In this document: piece by piece, positions 23,401 to 33,829 of the stretch
Position numbering within the stretch: the stretch's first letter is position 1
Layout: the number at the start of each line of letters is the position of its first letter
The notes under the pieces: model-generated
What the model was told of the DNA's origin: nothing
Database searches by the model: none
What the model saw: the letters and a program-made list of their open reading frames with translations, nothing else
Made by a program: the position numbers and the translations under genes
Assembly: GCA_963575745.1 (NCBI GenBank)
Contig: CAUYUJ010015018.1
Coordinates: 102,224-166,223 of the forward strand
Direction: 5' to 3'
From: Prorocentrum cordatum
Lineage: Eukaryota; Sar; Dinophyceae; Prorocentrales; Prorocentraceae
Length of the DNA: 64,000 nt

Positions 23401-23515
23401 CCTTCGATTGCCTCCTCCCGGTGCCCTCGTGGGGCCCTCTTTGGCCGTCGTAGGGCTCGTGGGAGCGTCTTGAGCCTTTGTGGGGCGACCTTGATGGCCT
23501 CTTGAGTTGTCTTGG
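23401..23515 (-). repeat. CCAAGA-family repeat, reverse orientation
   Basis: Short run of CGTGGGGCC, CTTGAGCC and TCTTGAGTTGTCTTGG words. Confidence 0.55.
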
Positions 23516-23587
23516 AAAGATCAACGCCTGAAAGGGTGGAAACGCTAACACCTGATTTACCCATGCAAGCAAAATACATCAGACCAC

Positions 23588-23616
23588 CCCGCTCGGATCG
23601 GTCCCCCGAGCGGGGG
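23588..23616. repeat. GC hairpin, 10 bp stem
   Basis: CCCCGCTCGG and CCGAGCGGGG pair perfectly around a short ATCGGTCCC-like loop. The role is unknown; it resembles a terminator only in shape and lacks a T-run. Confidence 0.8.
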
Positions 23617-25429
23617 GTTCTGCGTCTCGTTGCCTTGGGCTTACAAGGCGGCCCCAGACGGCCTCATAACGGCTCCGGATCGCGCCGAAGGCGCTTGCGA
23701 TGGTTCTGAAAGGCAGACGAAGTTGGCCTTTCTTTCAAGGAGGGGTTCGATGGTTATCTAAGTTGTTATAAAGTAACACCGCGAGGGCCCTGCTAATTTC
23801 CCCCACGGGGCCTCACGAGACTCAAATCTCAAAAGGCACACGTAGAAAAGTGCAGGCAAATCGCCAAAGACTTGGGATCGGCAAATGTAGCGACGGACAC
23901 TTGGCACCATAACAAGAGCTAAGGCTCGGAGGAAGAGGAGGTGCGCAACTCCAGAAGGAGGAAAGGGAGAGAAGTCCACGCAGCACGTCGGACAGACGGA
24001 GGAAGAGGCGGAGGAGCAAAAGCCGCAGCGGCGGCAAGAGCTGTGCGAGGGTGTGGATAAGGAGGAGGGGGGTAAGAAGGCCGACAAGGGCACACCGCAA
24101 CAGCAAACGCGGGGAAATGGTCTGAAGGCATCGTCGGTCCAGCCACTCTGGCTGGGGCTGCGGCGGAAGATGGCCCGAGCCCGTCTCTGCCCAGCCCATT
24201 GCACGGAGCAGGGTGGCTTGAGGTCCGCGTGGCCCTGATCGCCAGGGTGGACCCCACTGATAAGCAGGGCGGCCCGGTGGCTGGCCGGCTCGTGCCGGCG
24301 TGGCAGGGCGACGAGGGAGGGGCGGGGCCCACCCAGGCTTCTGGGCGGCTCCTGTGGGGCCACACAAGCCTCGGAAGAAAGTAGCGAACATTCATGCCAC
24401 ATTCAGGCGGCATACCCACAGGCCTCGGGGACAAGATAGCGAGCAGGCATGCCCCAGTCATGGGTCAACGCCTCCCCCTCCCCCCAGTGTTCAAAGGTGG
24501 CGGTTGGTCTGACGAGTTGCACTTTGACCGCAGTCTCCCCCGCGCGTGCCAACTTTGAGTTTTGGAGGGCGGGGGAGTGTCCACCAATTGCTTCCCTCTA
24601 CCGTAGCATGCACAGATGGGTAGTACGCAGCAGGAGGAGCTCATCGGCAACAAAATAGACTCCTACCCTGATAACACGATGAAGACGTGGCCTCACTTAG
24701 TTCCCCGTCTCCGTAGTAGGGATAAGAGATCTGGGTGGTTTGGCCTGATACATCTGCAGAAAAGACCCCTTATCCTTAATGTGTTCGGCCCTCCTAATTT
24801 GGATACCTTACGCTTATCAAGAAGGAGGGGGAGAATGAGGAGGAGGACGAGGAGGAAGCGGAGGCTGCAGAAGGCATACAACCACGCCGAAGCGCAAATC
24901 AGCGAGGTCAGCCCGTTCCTCGGCCACAGGATGAGAATCGCAAAGCTGGAGCAAGTTTGTCGTCACGAGCGCACCATGTCGGAGTGGCTTGGCAGTCCAG
25001 CGGCGTCCTTGTTGAATCTTGGGTCCCCGTTGCGGCCAAGAGGCTGAGCCATGCCCTCATTCTCCCCGCTTGTTCTTTTCTGCTTGACGCGGGACACCCC
25101 CTCAGCAGACCGCAGGGAGGACGCAGGACAGGAAGGGCATCGCAGGGAAGAGGAACCAGGACGAGGGCCAGACGACGAGAACCACCAGGAAGATGGCAGT
25201 CGAGCGGGGGTCGAGCGGGGGACTTCACAGCTTGGCTCCGTCCGCAGCGGCTGACGGACACACGCTCATGCTGTCGGCTTTTCGGCAGGTGGCACCACAG
25301 TCAGCCGATCGTGCCCAGACAGCTTCGGGTAGCCCAGAGGCGGCTCGCTATGGCAGTTGCAGCACAAGCCATGTAGATCCAAGCATGTGCAAGTGATCCA
25401 AGATTTGTTGCAGCCTCCACAGTGCGACA
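23617..25429. other. Unassigned region upstream of the hydrolase gene
   Basis: No gene recognised. A purine-rich stretch near 24820-24870 gives an Arg-rich frame. No TATA-like or leader-like motif is evident just before the hydrolase ATG at 25430. Confidence 0.4.
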
Positions 25430-27040
25430 ATGGCCAGCCTTCTCCTGGGTCTTCTCGACCCGGGATATTACGCATTGCGCAACACCTTCAGTCGAGAACA
25501 CAAGAAATTCTTCAAGAACGGATACGGTGATCTGGCACGCGCAGAGGAGCATATGCGCACTTGTATGGGTTTGTTGAGAGACTTGGGAGTCGAGGAACGG
25601 GTGGTGATCCAGGGTCCCGTCAATGCGAGCGATGCTACCGGAAACAGCTGGTACAACAATGAGTCCAGCAATGACGGTGCAGCCAGCAACATATCTGCTG
25701 TGTCTACGCAGACTCTCCGGTTTCGCAGTCCGTTCCGGACGGTCTGCGGTGACGGTGCGTTGCCCCGCGAGGCTTGGGACGCTGAAGTCATGTTGGTCGA
25801 GCCGAGACGCGCAGATGCGGATTCGAAGCAGACGCGCGAATGCAGTTGCGTGTTCAACCAGCTGTGGGAACAGAATAACAGCAGCAACGCGAATGACTCG
25901 ACAGCGAAGACGCCTTCCAGTTCGATGCCCCCGACCTGTCCAGGAAGCGTCGGGACGCCTCGTGTCTTCGTGGTGCTTTTCCCCGCAACTGGCGAGGAGA
26001 CCACGGATGATCGCAGAGCGCTTGCCGACCTGCTCGCCACAGAGCGAGGCTTCTCGAGTCTGATCATCACCGCGCCGCTGTACGGCCGCAGGAGGGCGCA
26101 GTCCCAGGGCGACACCTACCACGCCGACAACCTCGCCGACTTCCTGTCCCAGAGCACGGCCATAATCATGGAGGGGGTCGCCATCGCTCGCCACATGGTG
26201 GTGGGCCGCCAGGCGGCCACAGCCAACGCCGGGCATGAGAGCGAGAGGGCCATCGTGTGCTACTCTGGCTTCTCCTGGGGGGCTGCGATGGCTTCGGCGG
26301 CGGCTGTCGCGAGCCTGGCGTGGATGCAAGACGTGTCATGTCCTGCGGTAGAGATTTGCGCGGCTCCTTACGCTGGCAGTGCGACGCCCGCCGTTGTTGC
26401 GGACGGCTTGCTCGCTGGGGACATCGAGTGGAAGGCCTTGGTGAAGCAGGATGATCAAGAGATGTCCACAACAAGTGAGGATGACTGCTCCACAGAGCAG
26501 GAGAAGGTAGACCGCGCGAGACGGAAAGTCCGCAACACCTTGTTGTCGGCGCACTTGAGCAGGTTCTCGGGAGCGTTGGGTGTGGAATGTCTGAGCCGGC
26601 TTCGTGCCGTGGAGTGTGTGAGCTTCGCGGACGATCATTTCGTCAAGCAGGAATATTGTCAGGAGTTATTCGAGATATCTTGGCGGCGCTCACAGGGGGG
26701 GAGGGGAGAAGGCGTCTCAGAATGAGGCTGCTTCTTCGAAGTCGCGGGCCTCGTCCACAGGTGTAGGGCCAGCGCCTTCGAAGAAGCAGCCTTCTATTAA
26801 GAAGCGTTCCCCCTCACCCTACCCCCCAATGCGCGCCGCCAAATATTGAGGAGTTGGGCCAGTGACCCTAACGCAGCGCACATCACGTGGATGAGCGGAG
26901 GCCACGTCCGGGCTGCGCTCTCGAGGCTGTCTGAGCAGCGGGGTGCCATCGAGAGAGCGGTAGCCCGGACGGTGGAGAGCGCTGGCCGAGATCGGAGAAG
27001 CACGGCTGCAGGGTCCGAGAAGGACAGGGGCGCTTCTTAG
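25430..27040 (+). CDS. ABHD18-like alpha/beta hydrolase, two exons
   Basis: Exon 1 opens at ATG 25430 and reads 417 codons. It shows the ABHD18 (DUF2048) layout: LLGLLDPGYYAL near the N-terminus, TLRFRSPF (residues 95-102), VFVVLFPATGEE (179-190), ITAPLYGRRR (213-222), the nucleophile elbow GFSWG (280-284, Ser282) and GDIEWKAL (330-337). The frame then runs into a stop at 26723 without the catalytic His. The missing end, ITWMSGGHVRAALSRLSEQ, lies in another frame at 26882-26938. A GC-AG intron at 26683-26862 joins them in frame to give 476 residues, with Asp402 and His432 spaced as in the family. The splice positions are inferred. The enzyme's substrate is unknown. Relative to animal ABHD18 the linker at residues 60-175 is Ser/Asn-rich and longer. 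Confidence 0.85.
26683..26862 (+). other. Predicted intron of the ABHD18-like gene
   Basis: Exon ends at ..TCTTG with GC as the first intron bases and CCAG as the last. The intron is 180 bases long and preserves frame. Alternative boundaries exist, because TTGG occurs at both the left (26680-26683) and right (26854-26857) edges. GC-AG is a known dinoflagellate splice class. An in-frame stop upstream (26798) and downstream (26723) of the two coding blocks requires an intron in any functional model. Confidence 0.65.
26695..26827. mobile_element. Palindromic intron element (introner-like)
   Basis: It starts with a G-run and ends with a C-run. Nearly the whole 133 bases is one imperfect inverted repeat, including a perfect 16 bp pair GGCTGCTTCTTCGAAG (26726-26741) and its complement (26776-26791) around a loop of 34 bases. 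A related palindrome lies at 62048-62187. Its position inside an intron fits introner-type insertions described in dinoflagellates. Confidence 0.7.
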
Positions 27041-27450
27041 AATCGACTGCACGTAAGTAAGAGTGGCCCTGCGCCGCAGTTACCTTCCCAGAGAGCCGAT
27101 GTCGTGATTGTTGTTTGATGCGGGGTCCCCGGAAGTCTCGACCTATTCCCTGGGATCGGCTTTTCATCCTGAGTCGTTGTTTGAGGGCCTTGGGGCCCGG
27201 CGAGGGCCCTAAAGTGGCCAAAAATTGCAAAAAATACCCGTTGTGATGTTTTCAATACGTTGGATCTCTGGGAGACTGACCCTTCGCCGCAGTGACCTTT
27301 GGTGCTGGCCCACCGGGCAGGGCCGTGAGCCGTCGCCAGTGTGACCCTTCGCCGCAGTGGCCCCTCGCCGGAGTGACCTTTTCCGCTGCTGCCGCCTCTC
27401 TCTCCTCTTCCTCCTCTGTGTGCGGGCACTCCCTGACCCGTCTGACTAAG
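27041..27450. repeat. Degenerate TGACCCTTCGCCGCAG repeat
   Basis: TGACC(C)TTCGCCGCAGTGACC and variants occur near 27062, 27280, 27338 and 27360. Spacing is irregular. No gene seen. Confidence 0.55.
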
Positions 27451-27870
27451 GACTAACAACAAGCAAACCCTTCGAAAACAAGCAACTTATAATTTAGACT
27501 CGCAAGTGGTTGTGAAAAACGAAATCACTCTGGTTTGTTTGAAGTTATTTGGAGAAGTAAAGACACGACATCTCCAAGACGGCCCAGCTGGACACCCGAA
27601 GGGCCCTTCCAGCGCCTCCACGCGACCCGCGATGGTCTTGGCACGTGACTTCCGCAGCTCCTACGCCTCAAAAAGGTTTCCAAGGGACATCGGGCCTACC
27701 CGACATTCCCCGTATCAGCAAGGTCCTCTGCGCCAAGCACCCCCCGACATGTTGCTCCATACAGTGGAGGCACGCACCGGGATGTTGACTGCCCTTTGGC
27801 AAGGTACCTGAGGTTTCTTGGTTTCAAAGAGGCGTGCAATGGGATCCTTGAGACCATAGAACCTCCCTGT
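27451..27870. other. Unassigned sequence
   Basis: No recognisable feature. Confidence 0.4.
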
Positions 27871-27879
27871 TTCAGGGTA

Positions 27880-28400
27880 CACGCTTCTTGTGGATATCAC
27901 AGCGATATACTTGGCGTGGCACATTGGCCTCCGAAGGGGGATGCGCCAGGGGGTATGGTACGGGCCCCTTTGCTCCCAGAGTGTGGAACCCCTCTGGCGA
28001 AACGCCGTTTGGGGAAGTACGCGGACATCTTCTCACAGCCACATGATCACCACGATGTAGCAGGCGTGGCGTTATAGCCTCCCCACGAGGCCGCCAGGGG
28101 GTATGACATGAGCCTGTTCTCGCTAAGGCTGCGGGACCGCTTAGGCGAAACGCCCAGCTTTGAACTAGACGTGTCCTTTCCGTGGAGTCACATGATACAG
28201 CGTCGCATCGAGCGCAGCACTTGGGCTTCGCAAGGGTAGCCGCGTGGGCCGCCCAGACTGCGGGGACCACTTAGGCTCAACGCGCGGTTTGGGGTAGCAG
28301 GCGCGTCTCCTCTCAGAACCCCATGATGGCCGCGATGTGGCAAGCGTGGCGCTTTGGTGTGCCAAGGGGAGACCGCCAGGGGGTACGAAAGCGCCCGTGA
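27880..28400. repeat. Degenerate tandem repeat of about 130-150 bp
   Basis: Four units share CACATGAT, GGCGTGGCG, CGCCAGGGGGTA, a CTGCGG/CCGCTTAGGC word and GGCGAAACGC. Anchor words lie near 27893, 28041, 28188 and 28320. Confidence 0.75.
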
Positions 28401-28475
28401 GCGCCCAGACCCACCCGCGACCCACCCCTCGCCCGCCCCCTAACTCTTATCCGCAATTGCCGGGTGCTACGAACT
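28401..28475 (+). repeat. ACCCGCG / TTATCCGCAATTGC dispersed repeat
   Basis: CGCGACCCACCCCTCGCCCG followed by CTTATCCGCAATTGCCGGGT. The same pair of words occurs at 50.4 and 50.65 kb, and in reverse near 37.75-37.9 kb. Confidence 0.75.
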
Positions 28476-28569
28476 CAGAGGCTCACATAGGAATGCGCTA
28501 CATTGAACATGTGTATACACATGTGGATGCCCGCGTCCAGCACGTTTTCATTGTGAAGGCCTTACGGCT

Positions 28570-29017
28570 GGTGCCGCCGACCTTGAAGACGGCGACGACG
28601 AGGAGGACGAAGATGAGGAGAAGTTGGAGGAGGAGGAGAATGCGGAGCAGGAGGAGCACAAGGAGGAAGAGGAAGCGGAGGTCGCTGTGGAGCAGCAGGG
28701 GGAGGAGGAGGATGAGGAGGAGGATAAGACGTGGTAGCAGGGGGCAGGGGGGAGAACGGGCTGTGGAATGGCCAGCAGCAGGACGAGGGGAAAGGGAGCT
28801 GGAGCAGGAGAAGGAAGAGGACACGGAGGAGGGGCAGGAGGATGAGGATGATGAGGAGAGAATGCAAAGGCGGTGGATGTGGGGGAGGGGAAGAGGGTGA
28901 TGGGGGGGCGGAGGCTCCAAGGGGGGAGAGGAGGCGGAGGAGGAGGATGAGGAAGACGAGGACGAAGGCGATGATGACATGGCTGCTGCTGCTGCTGACG
29001 ACGACGACGACGATGAC

Positions 29018-29052
<35 letters not shown>

Positions 29053-29057
29053 CGATT

Positions 29058-29123
<66 letters not shown>

Positions 29124-29262
29124 GTGAGTACGACGATTGCGACGAGAACGATGATGATGGTGATGATGATGATGCTCATGTTTGATATGATGGTGATGAT
29201 GATGATGCTGATGATGATGATGGTGATGGTGATGGTGATGGTGATGGTGATGGTGATGGTGG

Positions 29263-29297
<35 letters not shown>

Positions 29298-29300
29298 TGA
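28570..29300. repeat. GGA/GAC and GAT trinucleotide repeats
   Basis: GGA-rich DNA (28590-28970) passes into nearly pure GAT (29010-29130) and then GAT/GGT units to 29298. The poly-Asp, poly-Met and poly-His frames are not considered proteins. Confidence 0.95.
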
Positions 29301-29304
29301 TGTC

Positions 29305-29900
29305 GCTTGGGGAGACAAGGCTGTCTTGGGAAGGCTGCCTGGGGCCTCTGGGGAGGAATTTTGGCGTCTCTGTGACAGTCTTGAGGGGCTCTTGGGAGCC
29401 TCTTGGGGGCCTCCTCGGGTTTCCTGAAGGATTTTTGGGGGCCTCTTGGGAAGCTCTTGAGGCGGGAGCTTCTCGGGGCAGAGGGCTCGAAATGTCCGTT
29501 CGGTTACCCCGTCTGCGCACGCTCTAAGCGCTGTCTTGGCGGCCTCTCGGGCCGTCTAGGAGGCGTTTTGGGCTGTCTTGGGGCTCTCTTGGGATATTTT
29601 GGAACGCTCTTGGAAGCCTCGTGGGGCAGTCTTGGAGCGATATTGACAGAATGCGGGATGCGGAAAAGGCGAGACAGTCGAAATCTGTAAAAACTAAGGG
29701 AAATCAATGAATCTTCTCTCTTGGGGCCCTCTCGGGAGGCTCTTGGAGGCTTCTTGGGGCGTATTGGAGGTTGCCTGGGCAGTCTGGAGAGCGTGAAGCC
29801 GTTTTGAACCGATCTTCTTGCGATTCGGGACTCTCTTGGACCGTATCGGGGGCATCTTGGGGCACTCTTGGCTTGTCTTGGTATTTTCCCGGCCCCGGGA
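29305..29900 (-). repeat. CCAAGA-family repeat, reverse orientation
   Basis: CTCTTGGGAGCC, CTCTTGGGGCC and similar words throughout. The non-repeat block lies at about 29657-29712 (GAAAAGGCGAGACAG, then AAGGGAAATCAATGAA), the reverse of the block near 17.85 and 19.6 kb. Confidence 0.8.
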
Positions 29901-30212
29901 ACCACAGGGGACCCGCGGAATACGCAGAAACGGATGCGTATCTGACCCGGGACCCCCCCTTGGGATCCCCCCCACACACCTCCCAACCTTCCCGACGGGG
30001 GAGGGATCAAAGGGAAGGGGCTCCCCTTCGATTCGGCCACGACAGTGTAATTTTCATTGTATAAGAAGTAGTACATAATTCGTGGGGGGAGCTGGCTGGC
30101 GTGAAAAGGCAGGATGCAAAGAAAATGCAAGAGAGCCCTCGCACACGCCGACAGGTCGGCGGATTTTCTCGAACGCCAGACCCAACGATTCCTGCTCCAG
30201 TGCCGCCACCGC
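29901..30212. other. Unassigned sequence upstream of the leader relic
   Basis: Mixed sequence. If the downstream gene is retroposed, any promoter would be acquired locally; none is recognisable. Confidence 0.4.
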
Positions 30213-30234
30213 TCTGCAGCCATGTTGGCTCAAG
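30213..30234 (+). other. Relic dinoflagellate spliced leader
   Basis: Ends in GTTGGCTCAAG and carries CAGCCAT before it. Against the 22-base leader recalled from the literature, 19 positions fit and 3 differ (30215, 30217 and 30224). It lies 30 bases before an in-frame ATG. In dinoflagellates the leader is added to mRNA by trans-splicing, so a genomic copy directly before a coding frame marks reinsertion of a mature mRNA. Confidence 0.8.
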
Positions 30235-30264
30235 GGCGATTTGCGCCCCACCCGGCCAGCGGCC

Positions 30265-31635
30265 ATGAACTTCGTCAAGTTCATGACGGATGCAGCGGCG
30301 AGACATTTGCACCAACCGTTGCCTGCCGAACCGAGGGCACTGGCCGATTCGGCGGACGCTGTGGAGGCGAGCTTGCCCGAGGCACTCGCAATAGGCGTGC
30401 TGGGAGCGTGCTCAATGCAGGAGGCACTGCTCCGGCTACGCCTCGAGCTACGTGCCGCGGCGGCCTTCGACCTTCTGCTGTCTGAGCCTTTTGCGCATTG
30501 GCGACGGCTCGCTGCAGAACGCAGAGCTGCCGCTGACTCGCTGCTCGCAGCGGAGCTACAGGCCGCAGCCGCGTCACTGGGCTGCGCTAGCCCTCCCACC
30601 GCGCCAGCCCCGACACCAGGAACCCCGCGCAGTGCATCTGAGAGCACGAACGCGTTGACGCAGGCCCCCGCCGTGCAGAGCCCGGCCGGCCGATCGTCCC
30701 CCTCTGGCGGATGCTCGGAGGAGGATGTGTGCAGCACGGCCAGGGAAGGCGGTCTGGCGGGCGCCCCAGTGAGCGCAGCCTTTCGCCCAAGAGTGGCGGT
30801 CGCCGCTTCCACGCTGGCGGCCCTCATGGCGGCGCTGCAGACGCAACAGCATCCAGGTCTGGGTCTCACACTGGCTGACGTTGGCATTGCAGAGGCGTGG
30901 TGGCTCCAGGACCTTGGTCTGCCCCACGCAGAGGCCAGCGGGGCCTCTCTGCGGTTGGCCGCGGACGCCTTTCTGCGGGAGCCGTGCGTCCTGGCAGAAA
31001 GCGTTGCTTCTGTTGATACGGCATGGCACGAGCACAGCAAGCAGGAGCGCGATGTTGCTTCGACGGTCCTCAGCAGCAGCAGCGACGCGGCCCAGGTGCT
31101 AGCATGTCTAGGGAGGCTCCGCGCGACAGCGAGGGTGCCCCCGAGCTGCGGCGAAACCAGACGGGACAGCGCGGGCGGCACCTGCAGGGCCAGCAGCCCA
31201 GGATCATCGCAGGCCTGCGCTGGAGACAGGAGCTCAGAACTGACGGCGCCCGCTGGCCCCGCAGTGAGCTCGGAGGAGGTTATCGCCACCCCGCGGGGGC
31301 CAAGCGGCAGCAGCAGCCCGCGCGAGCGGCGAGACCAGGCAACCAGCGGCGCCAGCTTTGCTGGCCTAAGCCCCAGCCTCCCGCCCGGCGGCCTTTGCAG
31401 GGCCACCAGTGGCGCGGGTGACCTTGCTGCACCTCTGCGCCGGCCCTGCTCCCGCCGCAGCACGGCCCGTCGCCAGGGCTCCGCCGCCTGCGAGGGCGGC
31501 GCTGGCGCGGAGCTCGGCGGAGACCCCGCGAGTCCCATGGCAGGGCCGCGGTCGGGGGCGGTGCTTCCTCAGGCCGCCCTGGTCGCGCTGCTCGCTGCTG
31601 CAACCGCCCGCTGCTGTACGCAGGGTCAGCGATAG
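30265..31635 (+). CDS. Unrecognised Ala/Leu-rich protein, likely retroposed gene
   Basis: The ATG at 30265 follows the leader relic by 30 bases and opens 456 codons. Residues 1-108 are helix-rich and look like true coding sequence, with GC-rich third positions and segments such as MNFVKFMTDAAARHLHQPLP and LAIGVLGACSMQEALLRLRL. A Pro/Ser/Thr-rich linker follows (about 110-150), then a second ordered stretch with LADVGIAEAWWLQDLGLPHA (about 200-290), then low-complexity Ser/Ala/Arg sequence. I recognise no family and propose no function. Coding character weakens after about 31100. Just past the stop another frame reads DLSQDSRASSPAATSRASEW, so a frameshift near 31560-31630 or a decayed 3' half is possible. 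Confidence 0.6.
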   Translation: MNFVKFMTDAAARHLHQPLPAEPRALADSADAVEASLPEALAIGVLGACSMQEALLRLRLELRAAAAFDLLLSEPFAHWRRLAAERRAAADSLLAAELQAAAASLGCASPPTAPAPTPGTPRSASESTNALTQAPAVQSPAGRSSPSGGCSEEDVCSTAREGGLAGAPVSAAFRPRVAVAASTLAALMAALQTQQHPGLGLTLADVGIAEAWWLQDLGLPHAEASGASLRLAADAFLREPCVLAESVASVDTAWHEHSKQERDVASTVLSSSSDAAQVLACLGRLRATARVPPSCGETRRDSAGGTCRASSPGSSQACAGDRSSELTAPAGPAVSSEEVIATPRGPSGSSSPRERRDQATSGASFAGLSPSLPPGGLCRATSGAGDLAAPLRRPCSRRSTARRQGSAACEGGAGAELGGDPASPMAGPRSGAVLPQAALVALLAAATARCCTQGQR

Positions 31636-32345
31636 ACCTCTCCCAGGACTCGCGGGCCTCTTCGCCCGCGGCCACCAGCCGCGCCTCGGAGTGGTCCAGC
31701 CCTTGGGCGCCCAGTGGCGGCAGCGACGAAGGCCTCCGGCCCGAGGCTGCCAGCGAGGCGCTCTTCGACGCCCGCGTCGGAGGAGGGGCTGCCGAGCCGC
31801 GGGCGGGGGCCACGGCACCACCCGCGGGCACCAGCCCCCCGCGGCGCTCCACGGGGGGCCCCGCGGGCCTCCTTCCTGCAGGCAGTGGCCCCACCGAGGC
31901 GCGCCGAGGGCCCCCCCCGAGAGGAGCGGCCGCAACGCCCGCGGGAGCCGCCGCAGCGGCGGGCCCCGGGCCCTGGCGGCGCTCCGCGGAGGCCCCCGCG
32001 GGCCTGGCAGGAAGTCCCGGCCCCGTGGAAGCACGCCGCGGGCCCGCCCTGGGGCGCTCCAGAGGAGGAAAAAAGATACCCATACCTCTGGCCTCCCCCT
32101 GTCTTCCCCTGTGCGGGGCCTCCTCGGCGGCCCTCGTCGCCACCGCCGGATTCGCCCCGAAGTTCTGGTCCGAAAGCACCCCGGGAGAGGTCCCGGCAGT
32201 AGTGGTAGTGGTGCCTTTTCTGGTCTCCCCAGGTGCAGCCACGGGCCGCCGGCAGGCTTCGCCGGCAGCTCGGAGCAGCCCCCCTCCTCGGGAGCAGCGC
32301 TAGGGACGGACAGGCTCAGGGGGGGAGCACATCTGGTGTCATGAT
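31636..32345 (+). other. GC-rich region, possible frame-shifted continuation of the upstream gene
   Basis: The frame offset from the upstream coding frame stays open to 32303 and reads Ala/Gly/Pro/Arg-rich sequence with some ordered residues. The minus strand is also open for over 300 codons. Composition makes both unreliable. Confidence 0.3.
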
Positions 32346-33080
32346 GTTCCAGCCTACTTTGGCCTTGACCGCCGGGAAGAATTTCGAGCGCCCCAAAAAA
32401 GAGCCGAAGCGCGAGGGTTTGGGAGACACTCGCCCGACACTGTTTCGACACTGGACATTTTTCCAGGTGCTCGAAATCATTTCTGGGATGTGGTCCTTAA
32501 GTAGGATGGGGACAACATAAATCTGGCGGCCGATTGGGTGCCTGCTGGCCCATGCGGCCCAGGGACGTGCGGTGCCGCCGTCGGGGGGCTACCGCCAATC
32601 TGCCGGCGACGTGTCGCCGGTTCCAGGTCGATGTTTCCGCCCTTGAGCCAGCCCCCCCTATCACTCTCCCTCAACATCCCCGCCGTGCTGCAGGTGCTGG
32701 CCGGCGAGAAGAATGAGACTGGCCTCCGTTGATGCGGGCCTTCGTTGAACAGCTCAGCGTGGCAGAAGCGAACATCCGCCGCCTCGTCCTCCTCTGCGCC
32801 ACCAGAATCTGGGCGCGCTCAAGTCAAAAGTGTGGTCCTGGCATGCGCTTTGGCATGAACCAAGTGCTACCCCAGTTCTGATTTCGCGCTACGGTCAGGA
32901 CATTCACGACAAACCATGTGTTGATTGGCTATGTTATGCGACGCGACGTTTTCGGTATGTAGTGGTCTGTTCTGATATTTTGTTACGTACGAGGACGGTA
33001 GAGAAAGGAGAGAGCTCAAAGCCAGATTGGAGAAGAGTGGAAGAAGGACGGAGCGAGGGGGGCGGGGCGAAGCCATTCCT
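32346..33080. other. Unassigned sequence
   Basis: No recognisable gene, repeat array or RNA. Confidence 0.4.
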
Positions 33081-33089
33081 GATTATGTT

Positions 33090-33560
33090 GTGCCACACGC
33101 TGCTACGCCAAGCTACGCCGTACAGTTGTGTACTACGCCTCGATGTGCAGTGCACTGCTCTTATGCTGCATTATGGTGCGCGACGGTCCGATATGACATG
33201 ATGCACCATGCCACGTCATGCCGTGCTACGCTATACTATGCCGCGAAGCACGATGCTACGTAATAGTATACTGAGTTACCCCACGCTGAGCTGTGACACG
33301 CCATGGCAGCTTACTCAACGTTATGTTACGCAAGTATCGTCCATGTTACGATCGGATTGACCCATGCAATGACATGATAGTGTATGCTATGATATACCAT
33401 GGTTAGCACACGTATGCGGTGCTATGATAAGATACACGATGCAATCATATGCCACGTGCTGTTCAGGCAGACAATGGAGGCGAGACATGCGTTGCAACGC
33501 GATGCGATGCCAAAAGGTAGGATGCGTCGACCCTGCTACTGCCCAGCGCAACGCAATGCA
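33090..33560. repeat. Degenerate short-word repeat (GCTACGC/ATGCTA)
   Basis: Words such as GCTACGCC, TGCTACG, ATGATGC and ATGCCA recur without fixed period. Confidence 0.6.
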
Positions 33561-33829
33561 GAGCATCGCTCTACGTCGGGTGGGCATGGCAAAGGCAAGG
33601 GGACGACTCTCGAGCAATCCCCAGGCAATCTGCGGCTCGAGAGGGGGGGGGGGGGCACCATCGCCACGGTAACAGCAAGGGAAGCCAGACTCACCCCGGC
33701 GAATACCCGGCGGGGAGGCGGGCCATCGCCACCATCCGCCTTTCGCGGAGGGAGTAGGAGTCTTCGGGCAAAGCCTACATGGGGGGATCAGATTGAGGGA
33801 AAGTCGTGTAGTATTAGAGGCAGCGGAAG
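33561..33829. other. Unassigned sequence
   Basis: Includes a 12-base G-run near 33643. No gene seen. Confidence 0.4.

Noticed and set aside
25301-26329. 342-codon minus-strand frame opposite the hydrolase
   Set aside because: It is a shadow of the ABHD18-like coding strand, which has clear family motifs.
28548-29318. Poly-His, poly-Asp and poly-Met frames
   Set aside because: Products of GAT and GGA microsatellites.
30054-31538. 494-codon minus-strand frame opposite the leader-tagged gene
   Set aside because: The plus strand has the leader relic, an ATG at the right distance and a more protein-like composition in its first 108 residues.
31280-32451. Minus-strand frames of 320 and 361 codons
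   Set aside because: Gly/Pro/Arg/Ala-rich readings of very GC-rich DNA with no motif; the plus strand is equally open.
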